NCBI RefSeq assembly: GCF_014282275.1
Contig: NZ_VFIA01000017.1
Span: 1-64,000, forward strand
DNA from: Spirosoma utsteinense
GTDB taxonomy: Bacteria; Bacteroidota; Bacteroidia; Cytophagales; Spirosomataceae
Length of the DNA: 64,000 nucleotides
Direction: 5' to 3'
Below the pieces are notes generated by a model, which made no database searches, had not been told where the DNA came from, and saw only the letters and a program-made list of their open reading frames with translations. The translations under genes were made by a program, and so were the position numbers. Of this stretch, positions 35,548-45,176 are shown one piece after another (positions within the stretch are counted from its first letter, which is position 1; each line of letters opens with the position of its first letter).

Positions 35548-36396
35548 ATGGAACGTATCGTCGATTACTTTGAACACATTCCTTCGTTGCACCGCAGCCT
35601 GATTTTAATAGGGGGCATTACCCTATTCTGGGTGATCGAGAGCGCCGTTCCGCTGTTTCAATTCAACTACCGCAAAACTCACCATGCAGGCATCAATTTT
35701 TTCTTTACGATAACAACGATCGTCGTCAATTTCGTCATGGCCGTATTGCTGCTTCGTACCAGCGACTGGACGGTTCAGCACGGCGTTGGTTTAGTACAAT
35801 GGGTCAACTGGCCACTTTGGGCCGAAGCCATTGTCGGGCTGCTGGCCCTCGACCTGATTGGTGCCTGGCTGGCCCATTTTACCGAACATAAAGTAAAATG
35901 GATGTGGAGTTTCCACCTTATCCACCATACTGACACCTACGTTGACACCACAACAGCTAACCGCCACCACCCCGGCGAAAGTGTTATCCGGTTCGGATTT
36001 ACCATGCTGGCCGTGTTGGTGACGGGTGCGCCAATGTGGCTCGTCTTTATGTATCAGGCTTTTTCGGTAGCGCTTTCGCAGTTCAACCACGCCAACATCG
36101 AACTACCCCGCTGGGCCGACCGGCTGCTGGGACTGCTGATTGTAACCCCAAACATGCACCATGTCCACCATCATTATAGGTTGCCTGTAACGAATACGAA
36201 CTACGGCAACATTTTCCCTTATTGGGATCGGTTGTTCGGCACCTATCATGAGATGCCAGGCCGCGATGTACAGTATGGGATCGACACCCACCCCGACCCG
36301 CGTGAACATTCGCACATTGGCCGTCTGTTAAAAATCCCGTTTCAGCCCTACCGGCAACCAGTGAGTGAAACGAAACCGGAGCCCGAGCGGGTATAA
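35548..36396 (+). CDS. Sterol desaturase/fatty acid hydroxylase family membrane protein
   Basis: A 282-residue membrane di-iron enzyme. Four or so helices frame the His clusters HFTEHKVKW, FHLIHHTD, NRHHP and HHVHHHYRLP, which ligate two irons. It should hydroxylate or desaturate a lipid in the inner membrane using oxygen. In Bacteroidota the family may act on carotenoids, fatty acids or sphingoid bases, and the substrate cannot be read here. It has its own promoter and no operon partner. Confidence 0.9.
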   Translation: MERIVDYFEHIPSLHRSLILIGGITLFWVIESAVPLFQFNYRKTHHAGINFFFTITTIVVNFVMAVLLLRTSDWTVQHGVGLVQWVNWPLWAEAIVGLLALDLIGAWLAHFTEHKVKWMWSFHLIHHTDTYVDTTTANRHHPGESVIRFGFTMLAVLVTGAPMWLVFMYQAFSVALSQFNHANIELPRWADRLLGLLIVTPNMHHVHHHYRLPVTNTNYGNIFPYWDRLFGTYHEMPGRDVQYGIDTHPDPREHSHIGRLLKIPFQPYRQPVSETKPEPERV

Positions 36397-36583
36397 TCAG
36401 GCTATAACCGGATGTGTTCTATCCTGAACCGGGTGAGATTTCAGGGTCTGTTAGGGCGTCATACCCTATCTATTCGGGCTATTTGCAAAAAATTAATCAA
36501 AATATAGACTAAGGTTCTTCCTCCCGATATAAGCTTAAATTCATTTATACTAATTTGCCTGCTGATTAATAAATCGCCTGTCT

Positions 36584-37576
36584 ATGTTTACTAATTTACC
36601 TGGAATAAATCGTCGCACCTTTACCCGTATAACCTGCTCATTACTTGTTCCTGCCCTTGTGATCCTGGCCTGCAAAAATCAGCAGGACCCAATTACCTTA
36701 CCTACGCCCCAGACCATCGCTCAACTGCTTTCGACGAGCAGCCAGTTTACTTTACTTACCGCGGCTCTGAACCGGGCTGGCCTGACTACGACGCTATCAG
36801 GAACAGGTCCCTACACCGTCTTTGCGCCAAGTGACGACGCCTTCCGGGCAGCTGGCCTGGCTACCGTAGCTGCAATCAATGCGACTCCGGATACGACACT
36901 GCGTCAACTTTTGCAGTACCACGTGGTCAACGGCTCTGTACCGGCGTCGGCGATCGCGGTTGGACAACTCGCGCAACCGACATCGCTTTCTGTCAATGGC
37001 ACAGTTTACACCAGCCGGGTGGCATCCACAACAGGGACAGGGGTTTCGGTTAACGGATCACGGATTCTGCAAACGGACGTCCTGGCCAGAAATGGACGCA
37101 TTCACATTATCGACAAACTGTTGGCACAACCGGCGGGTTCTGTTCTGGCCATTGCCCGGGCTGATACGTCGCTCAGTTTATTCGTTGCGCTGGCCGAGCG
37201 GGCCGGGCCTACAGTTACGAGTTCCCTGAGTGGAACAGGAACAACACCGGTAACGGCCTTTGCGCCTACCAATGCTGCTTTTCGAGCGGCTGGTGTATCA
37301 GATACAACCGCTATCAGGCTGGCTAGCGTAGCAGCGGTAACGAGTATCATCACCAACCACTTACTGCCCAATGCCCGTGCCTACTCGCCAACACTAGTCC
37401 GGGGAGCCATTGTGTCTACTGTTGGCGGCAGTTCGTTAACCGTTACCAGCAGCACTACTAATTCATTGATGATCAAGAGCCGGGGCAATGGAACAGAAAT
37501 ACCCCGAACGATCACCACCGATATCAACGCTACCAATGGCGTCATTCATAAAATAGACCGGGTACTTCTTCCCTAG
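36584..37576 (+). CDS. Fasciclin (FAS1) lipoprotein, first of a tandem pair
   Basis: A 330-residue lipoprotein with lipobox VILAC (C30) and two FAS1 domains (about 45-185 and 190-330). Domain 1 has TVFAPSDDAFRAAGL and YHVVNG; domain 2 has TAFAPTNAAFRAAGV and ends in the canonical HKIDRVLLP. FAS1 domains mediate adhesion to surfaces or other cells, so an outer-membrane adhesive lipoprotein is likely. A paralogue follows after 157 bp, a gene duplication. Confidence 0.92.
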   Translation: MFTNLPGINRRTFTRITCSLLVPALVILACKNQQDPITLPTPQTIAQLLSTSSQFTLLTAALNRAGLTTTLSGTGPYTVFAPSDDAFRAAGLATVAAINATPDTTLRQLLQYHVVNGSVPASAIAVGQLAQPTSLSVNGTVYTSRVASTTGTGVSVNGSRILQTDVLARNGRIHIIDKLLAQPAGSVLAIARADTSLSLFVALAERAGPTVTSSLSGTGTTPVTAFAPTNAAFRAAGVSDTTAIRLASVAAVTSIITNHLLPNARAYSPTLVRGAIVSTVGGSSLTVTSSTTNSLMIKSRGNGTEIPRTITTDINATNGVIHKIDRVLLP

Positions 37577-37732
37577 TTGTTGTTCACCTACACAGTCATT
37601 TAACCAGGATAATTATTTTTGTGGAAGTTTGCATGGTTTCTGTTAAACAAAATAGCTAATAGTAGGTTCTGGAAAATAAGTACAATGGCAGCTACAACTG
37701 CACGTTCTTTCAATAAACCAACTCAAACTATT

Positions 37733-38716
37733 ATGTTTATCAATCATCCATCAAGCAATCGCCGGACGCCTGGCCTCCTTATTGCCTCATTCTTCGCCTT
37801 GACGGTGGCCTTTACAGCCTGTAAAGACGAGGAAAATCCGATAACAGTACCGACCGCGCAGACCATTACAGAGCTGGTTACATCGAACCCTCAGTTCACA
37901 CTGCTTTCTGCCGCCGTTACGCGGGCGGGGTTAGGCAGCACCCTGTCAGGTACAGGTCCTTTCACGGTGTTTGCCCCTAGTGATGATGCTTTCCGGGCAG
38001 CCGGTTTTGCCAACGCAGCTGCATTTGATGCCGTACCAGTAGCTACGCTAACCAATATCTTGCTTTACCATGTGGCAAGCGGGTCATTGTCTGCTTCAGC
38101 TATCTCTGCCGGACAAACGGCGCAGCCAACAGCCCTTACGGCAAACGGTACGGCCTATGTTAGCAAGGTTACGTCGACTTCAGGAACAGGTGTTTCGGTA
38201 AACGGAGCACGCGTAGTATTAGCCGACGTACAGGCCAGCAATGGCATTATCCATGTTATTGACCGGGTGCTTATGCCACCAGCGGGCAGCATTCTGGCCG
38301 TTGCTCAAGCCGACACAACATTGAGTTATCTGGTAGCCGCTGCCTTGCGCGGTGGTCCGGCTGTAACAGGAGCGCTGGGTGGTACAACGGCACTAACGGT
38401 TTTTGCCCCAACGAATAGTGCGTTTCGGGCGGCCGGCTTTCCAACTATAGCATCCATCAGTGCCGCGCCAGAAGCCACATTGACCAGCATATTGACTTAT
38501 CACGTTATACCCGGTGTCCGTGCCTACTCGCCAACGCTCACCAATGGAGCTACTATCACGACATTCCAGACAGGAACGGTGGCAGTAGGCGTTACGCCAA
38601 CGGCGGTAACGGTTACCGGCCGGGGGAATAACGGAACCGCGTCGAACGTAACAACGGCTGACATCAGCGCTACCAACGGCGTCATTCACAAGATTGACCG
38701 GGTATTGCTACCCTAA
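37733..38716 (+). CDS. Fasciclin (FAS1) lipoprotein, second of a tandem pair
   Basis: A 327-residue paralogue of the preceding gene, with the same plan: lipobox AFTAC (C30), two FAS1 domains with TVFAPSDDAFRAAG and TVFAPTNSAFRAAG, and the same C-terminal HKIDRVLLP. The start at MFINHPSS is chosen by alignment with the first copy, which begins MFTNLPG; the in-frame GTG at 37619 would add a 38-residue stretch. A -7 match TATTTTTG lies at 37614-37621. A long hairpin element follows. Confidence 0.92.
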   Translation: MFINHPSSNRRTPGLLIASFFALTVAFTACKDEENPITVPTAQTITELVTSNPQFTLLSAAVTRAGLGSTLSGTGPFTVFAPSDDAFRAAGFANAAAFDAVPVATLTNILLYHVASGSLSASAISAGQTAQPTALTANGTAYVSKVTSTSGTGVSVNGARVVLADVQASNGIIHVIDRVLMPPAGSILAVAQADTTLSYLVAAALRGGPAVTGALGGTTALTVFAPTNSAFRAAGFPTIASISAAPEATLTSILTYHVIPGVRAYSPTLTNGATITTFQTGTVAVGVTPTAVTVTGRGNNGTASNVTTADISATNGVIHKIDRVLLP

Positions 38717-38730
38717 ATTAGTTGATACAG

Positions 38731-38834
38731 TAAACCCTGCCAGTGGTCGAAGACCCTGGTAGTGGTTGAGGTAGTGATAGCGTATGGTATACTAATCAAC
38801 CACTACCAGGGTCTTCGACCACTGGCAGGGTTTA
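38731..38834. repeat. Long hairpin element with perfect 39-bp arms
   Basis: Arms 38731-38769 and 38796-38834 are exact reverse complements, with a 26-nt loop. Each arm contains an internal imperfect duplication, CCTGCCAGTGGTCGA then CCTGGTAGTGGTTGA. It lies 14 bp after the fasciclin stop and before polA. It could end transcription, though no U tract follows. There is no flanking target duplication and no gene in it. Confidence 0.93.
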
Positions 38835-38990
38835 GGTTTTCTCCATCAGCCCGACCGGAATCAAAACCCTGGCCGGGCTGTTGTGTTTATAGTAAATCGT
38901 GACCCCAGTGTACGATTAATTTGTCACGTTCAGGGACGTTTTTGTGCGTCGAACTGCCGACCTTTGCCCCTTGATTTCTGCTTCCATCGA

Positions 38991-41900
38991 ATGGCTAAAC
39001 CAACCAAGAAACTGTTTTTGTTAGATGCGCTGGCCCTCATTTACCGCGCTCATTTTGCCTTCAGCAAATCCCCCCGTGTCTCGTCGCGCGGGCTGAATAC
39101 CTCAGCCGTTTTTGGCTTCATGAATGCCATGATCGAGGTACTCACCAAAGAAAAACCCACCCACATTGGCGTTGCCTTCGATTCGTCAAAAAAAACGTTC
39201 CGGCACGAGCAGTTCCCAATGTACAAAGCTACCCGGCAGTCGCAGCCCGAGGATATCAGCATAGCCACCCCCTACATCAAGCAGATCATCGAGGCCATGC
39301 ACATTCCGATGCTGATTATGGACGGCTACGAAGCCGATGATATTATCGGGACTATTGCCAAGAAAGCATCCATGGCCGGTTTTGAGGTGTATATGATGAC
39401 ACCTGATAAAGACTATGGGCAACTGGTTGAAGAGCACGTCCATATTTATAAGCCTGCCTTCATGGGCAAACCGGCGGAGAAACTGGGCGTTCAGGAAATA
39501 CTGGAACGGTGGCAGATCGAACGAATCGAGCAGGTGACTGACATGCTTGGACTGATGGGCGATTCGGTCGATAATATTCCGGGGATACCCGGGGTTGGCG
39601 AAAAAACCGCTCAGAAATTAATCGCTGACTTCGGCTCGGTCGAGAACCTGATCGCCAATGCCGATCAGCTGAAGGGTAAACTGAAAGAGAACGTCATCAA
39701 CTTCGGGCAGCAGGGTATGCTGTCGAAGCAGTTGGCAACGATCCATCTGGATGTGCCTGTCGCGTTCGAAGAGGACCGCCTGCGCCATACCGAATACGAC
39801 AAACCCCGCCTGGCGGCCCTTTTGGATGAACTGGAGTTTCGGCAGATGAAAACACGGTTGCTGGGTGGCACCTATGACGAGAAGCCCCTACCCGAAGCGT
39901 TTCAGAACGGGCAACCGTCTCAGATGAACCTGTTCGACTCGCCAGGTGGTGATACGCCGGCGTTCCTGCCATTCCCGAACATGAGCGCGGCTAAACCATC
40001 GGGTGCCGACGATTTACCGTTCGATTTCGATTCGGCAGCCAGCCCGGCTTCAGCGATTACACCTGACCCGTCCGCAGTCACTGGAGACAAAGCAAAGAAG
40101 CCCCGGAAAACAAAGGTCACAACCCCGGCCGCTTCGGCTACAGCAGCAACGCCTGATGAGGTAACCGACACCGTTGCCACCGACGATGCCGTTGGCAAAG
40201 AGGTTACAGAGACTGAGGCCCCGGCCTATCTGGACGTTTATCCGGACTACGAAATTGATGAGAACCAGCCTGAGCGCCGGAAAACGATACTATCGGTCAA
40301 GCACGACTACCGGCTTATTGATACCCCCGACCTACGGGCTAGTCTGATCGAGTACCTGTCTCTGCAAACAAGTATTTGCTTCGACTCAGAAACGACAGCC
40401 ATTGACCCCGTCGAAGCTGACCTGGTAGGCATGTCTTTTTCGTACCGGGTGGGCGAAGCCTTTTACGTGCCGGTTCCTGCCGACCGTTCTGAAGCCCAGG
40501 CGATTGTCGATCAGTTCAAGCCTGTTTTCGAAAACCCCGCGATTGAGAAGATCGGACAGAATTTAAAGTACGACTTGCTGATGCTGAAAAAGTACGGCGT
40601 GGAAGTACAGGGGAAACTGTTCGATACCATGATTGCCCACTACCTGATAGAGCCCGAAATGCGCCATAACATGGACATGATGGCTATGACTTACCTCAAC
40701 TATAGTCCGGTTGAGATTGAGTCCCTGATTGGAAAAAAAGGGAAAGGTCAGCTGACTATGCGCGACGTAGATGTCCAAAAAGTCGTGGAGTATGCGGGCG
40801 AAGACGCCGATATTACACTACAGCTGAAAGAAGCGTTTGCACCCCGTCTTGAAAAAGATAACCTTCATAAACTCTTCGATCAGGTTGAGATGCCACTCGT
40901 TCAGGTGCTGACCGACCTCGAACTCGAAGGGATTACCCTGGATACCAACGCCCTGGCTGAACTGTCGGCAACGCTTGAAACCGACATGCGGCTGGTGCAG
41001 CAGGAGATTTTCGACATCGCGGGCGAATCGTTCAATGTGGGTTCGCCAAAGCAACTCGGTGAGATTCTGTTTGACAAACTCAAGCTTGACAAGAACGCAA
41101 AAAAGACCAAAACCGGCCAATACGCTACGGGGGAGGAGATTTTGTCGAAGCTCGAAGCCGAACACGAGATTGCCCGTAAGATTCTGGATTACCGCGAACT
41201 GATCAAGCTTAAAAATACCTACGTCGATGCGCTGCCCCTGCTGATCAGTAAGCGTACCGGCCGAATTCATACCTCATTTAACCAGGCGGTAGCCTCTACG
41301 GGGCGGCTATCATCGGCGAATCCGAACCTGCAGAATATTCCGATCAGGACAATCCGTGGTCAGGAGATACGGAAAGCGTTTGTCCCCCGAGGACCAGAAT
41401 TTCTGATTATGTCGGCCGACTATTCGCAGATCGAATTACGGATCATGGCCGCCTTCAGTGGTGATCAGACCATGCTCGACGCCTTCAATAACAACGTCGA
41501 TATTCACACCCAGACGGCCAGCAAGGTATTCCATGTCGGGTTGGAAGAGGTGACCGGCGACATGCGCCGGAAGGCCAAGACCATCAACTTCGGCATCATC
41601 TACGGTATTTCTTCGTTCGGCCTCAGTCAGCGGCTGAAGATTCCCCGCAAAGAGGCAGCGACGATCATCGACGAGTATTTTGCCGGCTTCCCGGCGGTGA
41701 AAGACTACATCGACCAATGCGTTGAAAAGGCGCGCGGATTTGGCTATGCCGAGACGATTCTGGGCCGACGCCGGTACCTGCGCGATATCAATTCGCGCAA
41801 CGTGACCGACCGGATGTTTGCCGAACGAAATGCCGTCAACGCCCCCATCCAGGGCAGCGCAGCCGATATGCTCAAGATCGCCATGATCCAGATTCACGAG

Positions 41901-42092
41901 TTCATGCGCCGGGAGCAGTTGAAGTCAAAAATGATCCTGACCGTGCATGACGAACTCGTCTTCGACGCCCACCGCGATGAGCTTGATTTCCTGCGGGAAA
42001 ATGTGGACCGTATCATGAAGAACGCCATTCCAATGGGTGTTAAAATGGATACAGGTATCGGTACCGGCGAAAACTGGCTGGTAGCGCATTAA
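38991..42092 (+). CDS. polA: DNA polymerase I
   Basis: A 1033-residue repair and replication polymerase with three enzymatic parts: a 5'-3' nuclease (about 1-300), a 3'-5' proofreading exonuclease with FDSETT at about 463 plus NLKYDLLML and YAGEDADI intact, and a polymerase domain with DYSQIELR (about 810), RRKAKTINFGIIYG and VHDELVFD (about 985). It is about 100 residues longer than E. coli PolA because of an Ala/Pro/Thr-rich, charged linker at about 307-429 between the nuclease and exonuclease. The start is at MAKPTKKLFLLDALA; upstream in-frame codons are unlike the family. It is monocistronic. Confidence 0.97.
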   Translation: MAKPTKKLFLLDALALIYRAHFAFSKSPRVSSRGLNTSAVFGFMNAMIEVLTKEKPTHIGVAFDSSKKTFRHEQFPMYKATRQSQPEDISIATPYIKQIIEAMHIPMLIMDGYEADDIIGTIAKKASMAGFEVYMMTPDKDYGQLVEEHVHIYKPAFMGKPAEKLGVQEILERWQIERIEQVTDMLGLMGDSVDNIPGIPGVGEKTAQKLIADFGSVENLIANADQLKGKLKENVINFGQQGMLSKQLATIHLDVPVAFEEDRLRHTEYDKPRLAALLDELEFRQMKTRLLGGTYDEKPLPEAFQNGQPSQMNLFDSPGGDTPAFLPFPNMSAAKPSGADDLPFDFDSAASPASAITPDPSAVTGDKAKKPRKTKVTTPAASATAATPDEVTDTVATDDAVGKEVTETEAPAYLDVYPDYEIDENQPERRKTILSVKHDYRLIDTPDLRASLIEYLSLQTSICFDSETTAIDPVEADLVGMSFSYRVGEAFYVPVPADRSEAQAIVDQFKPVFENPAIEKIGQNLKYDLLMLKKYGVEVQGKLFDTMIAHYLIEPEMRHNMDMMAMTYLNYSPVEIESLIGKKGKGQLTMRDVDVQKVVEYAGEDADITLQLKEAFAPRLEKDNLHKLFDQVEMPLVQVLTDLELEGITLDTNALAELSATLETDMRLVQQEIFDIAGESFNVGSPKQLGEILFDKLKLDKNAKKTKTGQYATGEEILSKLEAEHEIARKILDYRELIKLKNTYVDALPLLISKRTGRIHTSFNQAVASTGRLSSANPNLQNIPIRTIRGQEIRKAFVPRGPEFLIMSADYSQIELRIMAAFSGDQTMLDAFNNNVDIHTQTASKVFHVGLEEVTGDMRRKAKTINFGIIYGISSFGLSQRLKIPRKEAATIIDEYFAGFPAVKDYIDQCVEKARGFGYAETILGRRRYLRDINSRNVTDRMFAERNAVNAPIQGSAADMLKIAMIQIHEFMRREQLKSKMILTVHDELVFDAHRDELDFLRENVDRIMKNAIPMGVKMDTGIGTGENWLVAH

Positions 42093-42151
42093 TGATAAAG
42101 ATATTGCGTGTTATAGTGCGAATATGTGATCATCATATTGCCAAGGCAATA

Positions 42152-42201
42152 ATAGCTTTTGGGTGAAGGGACGGAATTCCATCCCTTCACCCAAAAGCTA
42201 T
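42152..42201. terminator. 50-bp zero-loop palindrome between convergent polA and methyltransferase
   Basis: 20-bp arms (42152-42171 and 42182-42201) enclose one mismatched pair (C42172/A42181) and an inner palindrome GGAATTCC. The right arm covers the stop codon of the methyltransferase gene. The position suits a bidirectional terminator, although no U tract is present. Confidence 0.8.
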
Positions 42202-42854
42202 ACTTTTCGGGCTACCACCCGACTTTGCGACAGTTTCGGCGACTTGAGAAAGCCATAGATCCGACAACAAATATCAAATACAGCTCTGCCCATTTTCGCG
42301 ATAAGTCTGTAGTGGGGCGGCCAGAGGTGGATAATCGCTTTGGATTCGAGCACAGAAAAACCGGCCTGTTGAAATAGATTACCCAGGCACATCGGGCTCC
42401 AGGTGTATAAATGATGGTCGGGGTTTTGCGGATCGAACGCATTATAAACACCTTCGGAAGGAGCTACAAATACAATCAATCCACCCGGTTTAAGCTTTTC
42501 TTTAAGAAAGGTAATTTCGTCCAGCGGGCGTGAGGTATGTTCCAGGGCGTGGCAGGAAATGATCACATCAGCCCAGCCATCGGCCACATCACTAATAAAA
42601 TGAACCGTAGATATGCCATTTTCAGTCGCTATCTGACGGGCTTGCTCATTGATTTCGATACCAATTTTTTCGGCACAAGTTAGCTGCTGCAACAGATACC
42701 CCCCCCCACAGCCAAAGTCGATTAGTTTGTCTGTGGGTTTTATATAAGAAGCAAAAATGGATGCGTTGGCCCAGCCGCCAAATTTTCCCATTTCGCGTTG
42801 ATAATCGAAATACGTTTGATCGTACAGTTGCTCTACCAAGGTGTGGTTTTCCAT
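42198..42854 (-). CDS. Class I SAM-dependent methyltransferase with a G9 tract
   Basis: A 218-residue methyltransferase. Motif I is IDFGCGGGYLL, followed by IGIEINEQ, DVIISCHALEHT and LKPGGLIVFVAPSEG; the substrate is unknown, but the layout resembles Methyltransf_11/23 enzymes found in polysaccharide or lipid modification. Nine G in a row (bases 42699-42707, C on the plus strand) encode the three Gly of motif I, so slippage there would break the frame at residue ~50. The stop lies in the arm of a palindrome. Downstream C-terminal region has a hydrophobic patch. Confidence 0.85.
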   Translation of the reverse strand: MENHTLVEQLYDQTYFDYQREMGKFGGWANASIFASYIKPTDKLIDFGCGGGYLLQQLTCAEKIGIEINEQARQIATENGISTVHFISDVADGWADVIISCHALEHTSRPLDEITFLKEKLKPGGLIVFVAPSEGVYNAFDPQNPDHHLYTWSPMCLGNLFQQAGFSVLESKAIIHLWPPHYRLIAKMGRAVFDICCRIYGFLKSPKLSQSRVVARKV

Positions 42855-43071
42855 GAATAAAAAAGAAACAAGACCAAATGAGGTGTATTTAATATAAGCC
42901 GTTTGTCAGACGAGAGCATTTTGGTCAAGTCACTACCGGCTTTTCTGTCGCCATATAACCCCGGCCTGGTCTTGCCATTTATCCGGGCAATAAACCGACA
43001 AATCACTTTTCTTAAAGTCGAGGAATAGAAAGTGCTAATCTTGACAAAAGATCACCTTTCCCTCATTTTTT

Positions 43072-44814
43072 ATGAAATGTACACCCATACAAAGGGCTAT
43101 AAGTCTGGCCATTATGGTCATCCTGCTAGCTACGTCAACGACGTTTGCCCAAAGCAAAGCGGCTAAAATTGATGCGCTCGTTCAGCAATACGTTACCAAC
43201 CGTCAGTTTAACGGTTCGGTGCTGGTAGCCGAAAAAGGACAGGTGATTTTTAAGAAAGGTTACGGGATGGCTAACATGGAATGGAACATCCCGAATGCGC
43301 CCGATACCAAATTCCGGCTGGGCTCCGTTACCAAGCAGTTTACGGCTATGCTCATCGTGCAACTGGTCGAGAAAGGCAAGCTAAAACTAGCCGGAAAAGT
43401 CACAGATTATCTGCCCGACTACCCGAAAGCAACGGGCGACAAGATTACTATTCACCAGTTACTGACCCATACGTCAGGTATTCCCAACTACACCAACTTA
43501 CCGAAGTTTTTCGAGACCCTGAGCCGCGACCCGGTTACGCCCGAAGGCTTCGCGAAGAAATTTGATAGCATGCCGCTGGATTTTGAGCCTGGCACCAAGT
43601 TTTCGTACAGTAACTCCGGTTATTTTTTATTAGGCGTTATCATCGAAAAAGTGACGGGGAAATCCTACGCCGATGCGCTCACCGAGAACATTCTTAAGCC
43701 CGCTCAACTGTCGAATACCGGCTACGATTTATTCAGTCCTATATTACCAAAACGGGCAACGGGTTATGAAAAGAAAAATGGTGGCTATGTCAATTCACCT
43801 TACCTGGATATGACGATTCCGTATGCCGCCGGTTCTATGTACTCGACCGTAGAGGATCTGTACCGGTGGGATCAGGCGCTGTATACAGATAAACTGCTGT
43901 CGGCGAGCGCAAAAGCAACCATGTACACGCCGTTTCTGGATTATTATGCCTACGGCTGGGGCGTTAAAAATGCGAAGATAGGAGAGCTGAAAGACAGCCT
44001 GTTGCTCATTGAACATACGGGCGGTATCAACGGCTTCAACACAATAATCAGTCGCCTTCCAAAAGACAAACAGCTGGTTGTACTGCTGAACAATACCGGG
44101 GGCGCTCCTCTCAGCGACATACGCCGGAACATTCTTCGCATCCTGTATGACCAGCCGATCGTAGCTCCCAAAAAGCCCATTGCTGACTTGCTTCGGCAGT
44201 CATTACAATCAGATCCACTGGAAAAAACGAAACAGAAATTCACAGCCTGGAAGGCCGATAAAGCATATAGTGTGAGTGAGGAGGCCGTCAATGGTGTGGG
44301 GTATGAGTTACTGCGCGACGGGAAAACCAAAGAGGCTCTTGCCGTTTTTACCCTTAATGCAGAAGCCTACCCAAACTCCTACAACGTGTATGACAGCCGG
44401 GGCGAAGCGTATAAGGCAATGGGTGATAAAGATGCTGCTATACAGGATTATAAGAAATCGGTGGCACTCAACCCCCGCAATACCAATGGTTTCGATATGT
44501 TGAAGGAGTTAGGGGAATCTGTAGAGGCTCCTAAAGAGGTTGTTGTTGCGGTCGATTCGGCAACGTTAGCGTCGTATGTCGGTAACTATCAGCTGTCTCC
44601 CGCCTTCTCCATTGCGATTATCAAAAAAGGTGATAAACTGTTCGGGCAGGCTACCGGGCAACCCATGTTCGAGCTGTTTCCCGAGTCAAAAACCAAATTC
44701 TACCTGAAAGTCGTTGAGGCTCAGGTGACTTTTTCCAGTAATGAAAAAGGCGAGGTAGAGCAACTTGTTCTGCACCAGAACGGGCAGGATATGCCCGGTA
44801 AGCGACTTCGCTGA
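43072..44814 (+). CDS. Secreted class C serine hydrolase with TPR and C-terminal beta domain
   Basis: A 580-residue exported protein. A signal peptide (about 9-27) precedes a beta-lactamase class C-like domain with S85-V-T-K88 and Y-S-N in KFSYSNSGYFLLG (about 179). Residues ~395-475 carry TPR-like helices (YNVYDSRGEAYKAMGDKDAA), and the last ~100 residues resemble DUF3471 (LASYVGNYQLSPAFSIAI). This mix is common in Bacteroidota and suggests peptidase or esterase activity rather than antibiotic resistance. A TAATCTTG near-match promoter element lies at 43036-43043. A strong terminator follows. Confidence 0.9.
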   Translation: MKCTPIQRAISLAIMVILLATSTTFAQSKAAKIDALVQQYVTNRQFNGSVLVAEKGQVIFKKGYGMANMEWNIPNAPDTKFRLGSVTKQFTAMLIVQLVEKGKLKLAGKVTDYLPDYPKATGDKITIHQLLTHTSGIPNYTNLPKFFETLSRDPVTPEGFAKKFDSMPLDFEPGTKFSYSNSGYFLLGVIIEKVTGKSYADALTENILKPAQLSNTGYDLFSPILPKRATGYEKKNGGYVNSPYLDMTIPYAAGSMYSTVEDLYRWDQALYTDKLLSASAKATMYTPFLDYYAYGWGVKNAKIGELKDSLLLIEHTGGINGFNTIISRLPKDKQLVVLLNNTGGAPLSDIRRNILRILYDQPIVAPKKPIADLLRQSLQSDPLEKTKQKFTAWKADKAYSVSEEAVNGVGYELLRDGKTKEALAVFTLNAEAYPNSYNVYDSRGEAYKAMGDKDAAIQDYKKSVALNPRNTNGFDMLKELGESVEAPKEVVVAVDSATLASYVGNYQLSPAFSIAIIKKGDKLFGQATGQPMFELFPESKTKFYLKVVEAQVTFSSNEKGEVEQLVLHQNGQDMPGKRLR

Positions 44815-44842
44815 TTGTTTAATAAATTGAATAATTCTAAGG

Positions 44843-44890
44843 TAACGGCGAATACTATTTAATAGAAATAGTATTCGCCGTTATTTTTTT
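44843..44890 (+). terminator. Intrinsic terminator after the serine hydrolase
   Basis: An 18-bp perfect stem (44843-44860 with 44866-44883), a 5-nt loop and seven T. Confidence 0.94.
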
Positions 44891-45176
44891 GGTCATTGTC
44901 AATAGCCTCAGCAGAGCTCCGATATGGTTCGATCTCATTTTTTATGTATCCATTTAAACGTTTAAACAGGGCATTTAGCAAACGGGGGCGTGTTACTAGT
45001 TAGTCATCAGCTATAAATTGTACCGACTGGCTAATAAATTAGAACATTTAGAGAATAGGGAACATTTTTGCACTTTTTCTATTTGCATGATAGAGTAAGC
45101 AATTCTCAACGGTGGCTTACAGTGAGCTTTCGCTGTTGAAAGAACTCACGCGCTGACAGTAAATAGTACGCTGCAA
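44891..45176. other. Intergenic region upstream of the MFS gene
   Basis: No gene is seen. It holds a perfect 14-bp palindrome TTTAAACGTTTAAA (44953-44966), a possible operator, and an imperfect hairpin (GTGAG and CTCAC arms at about 45122-45149) just before the MFS start. No full promoter match was found. Confidence 0.4.
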
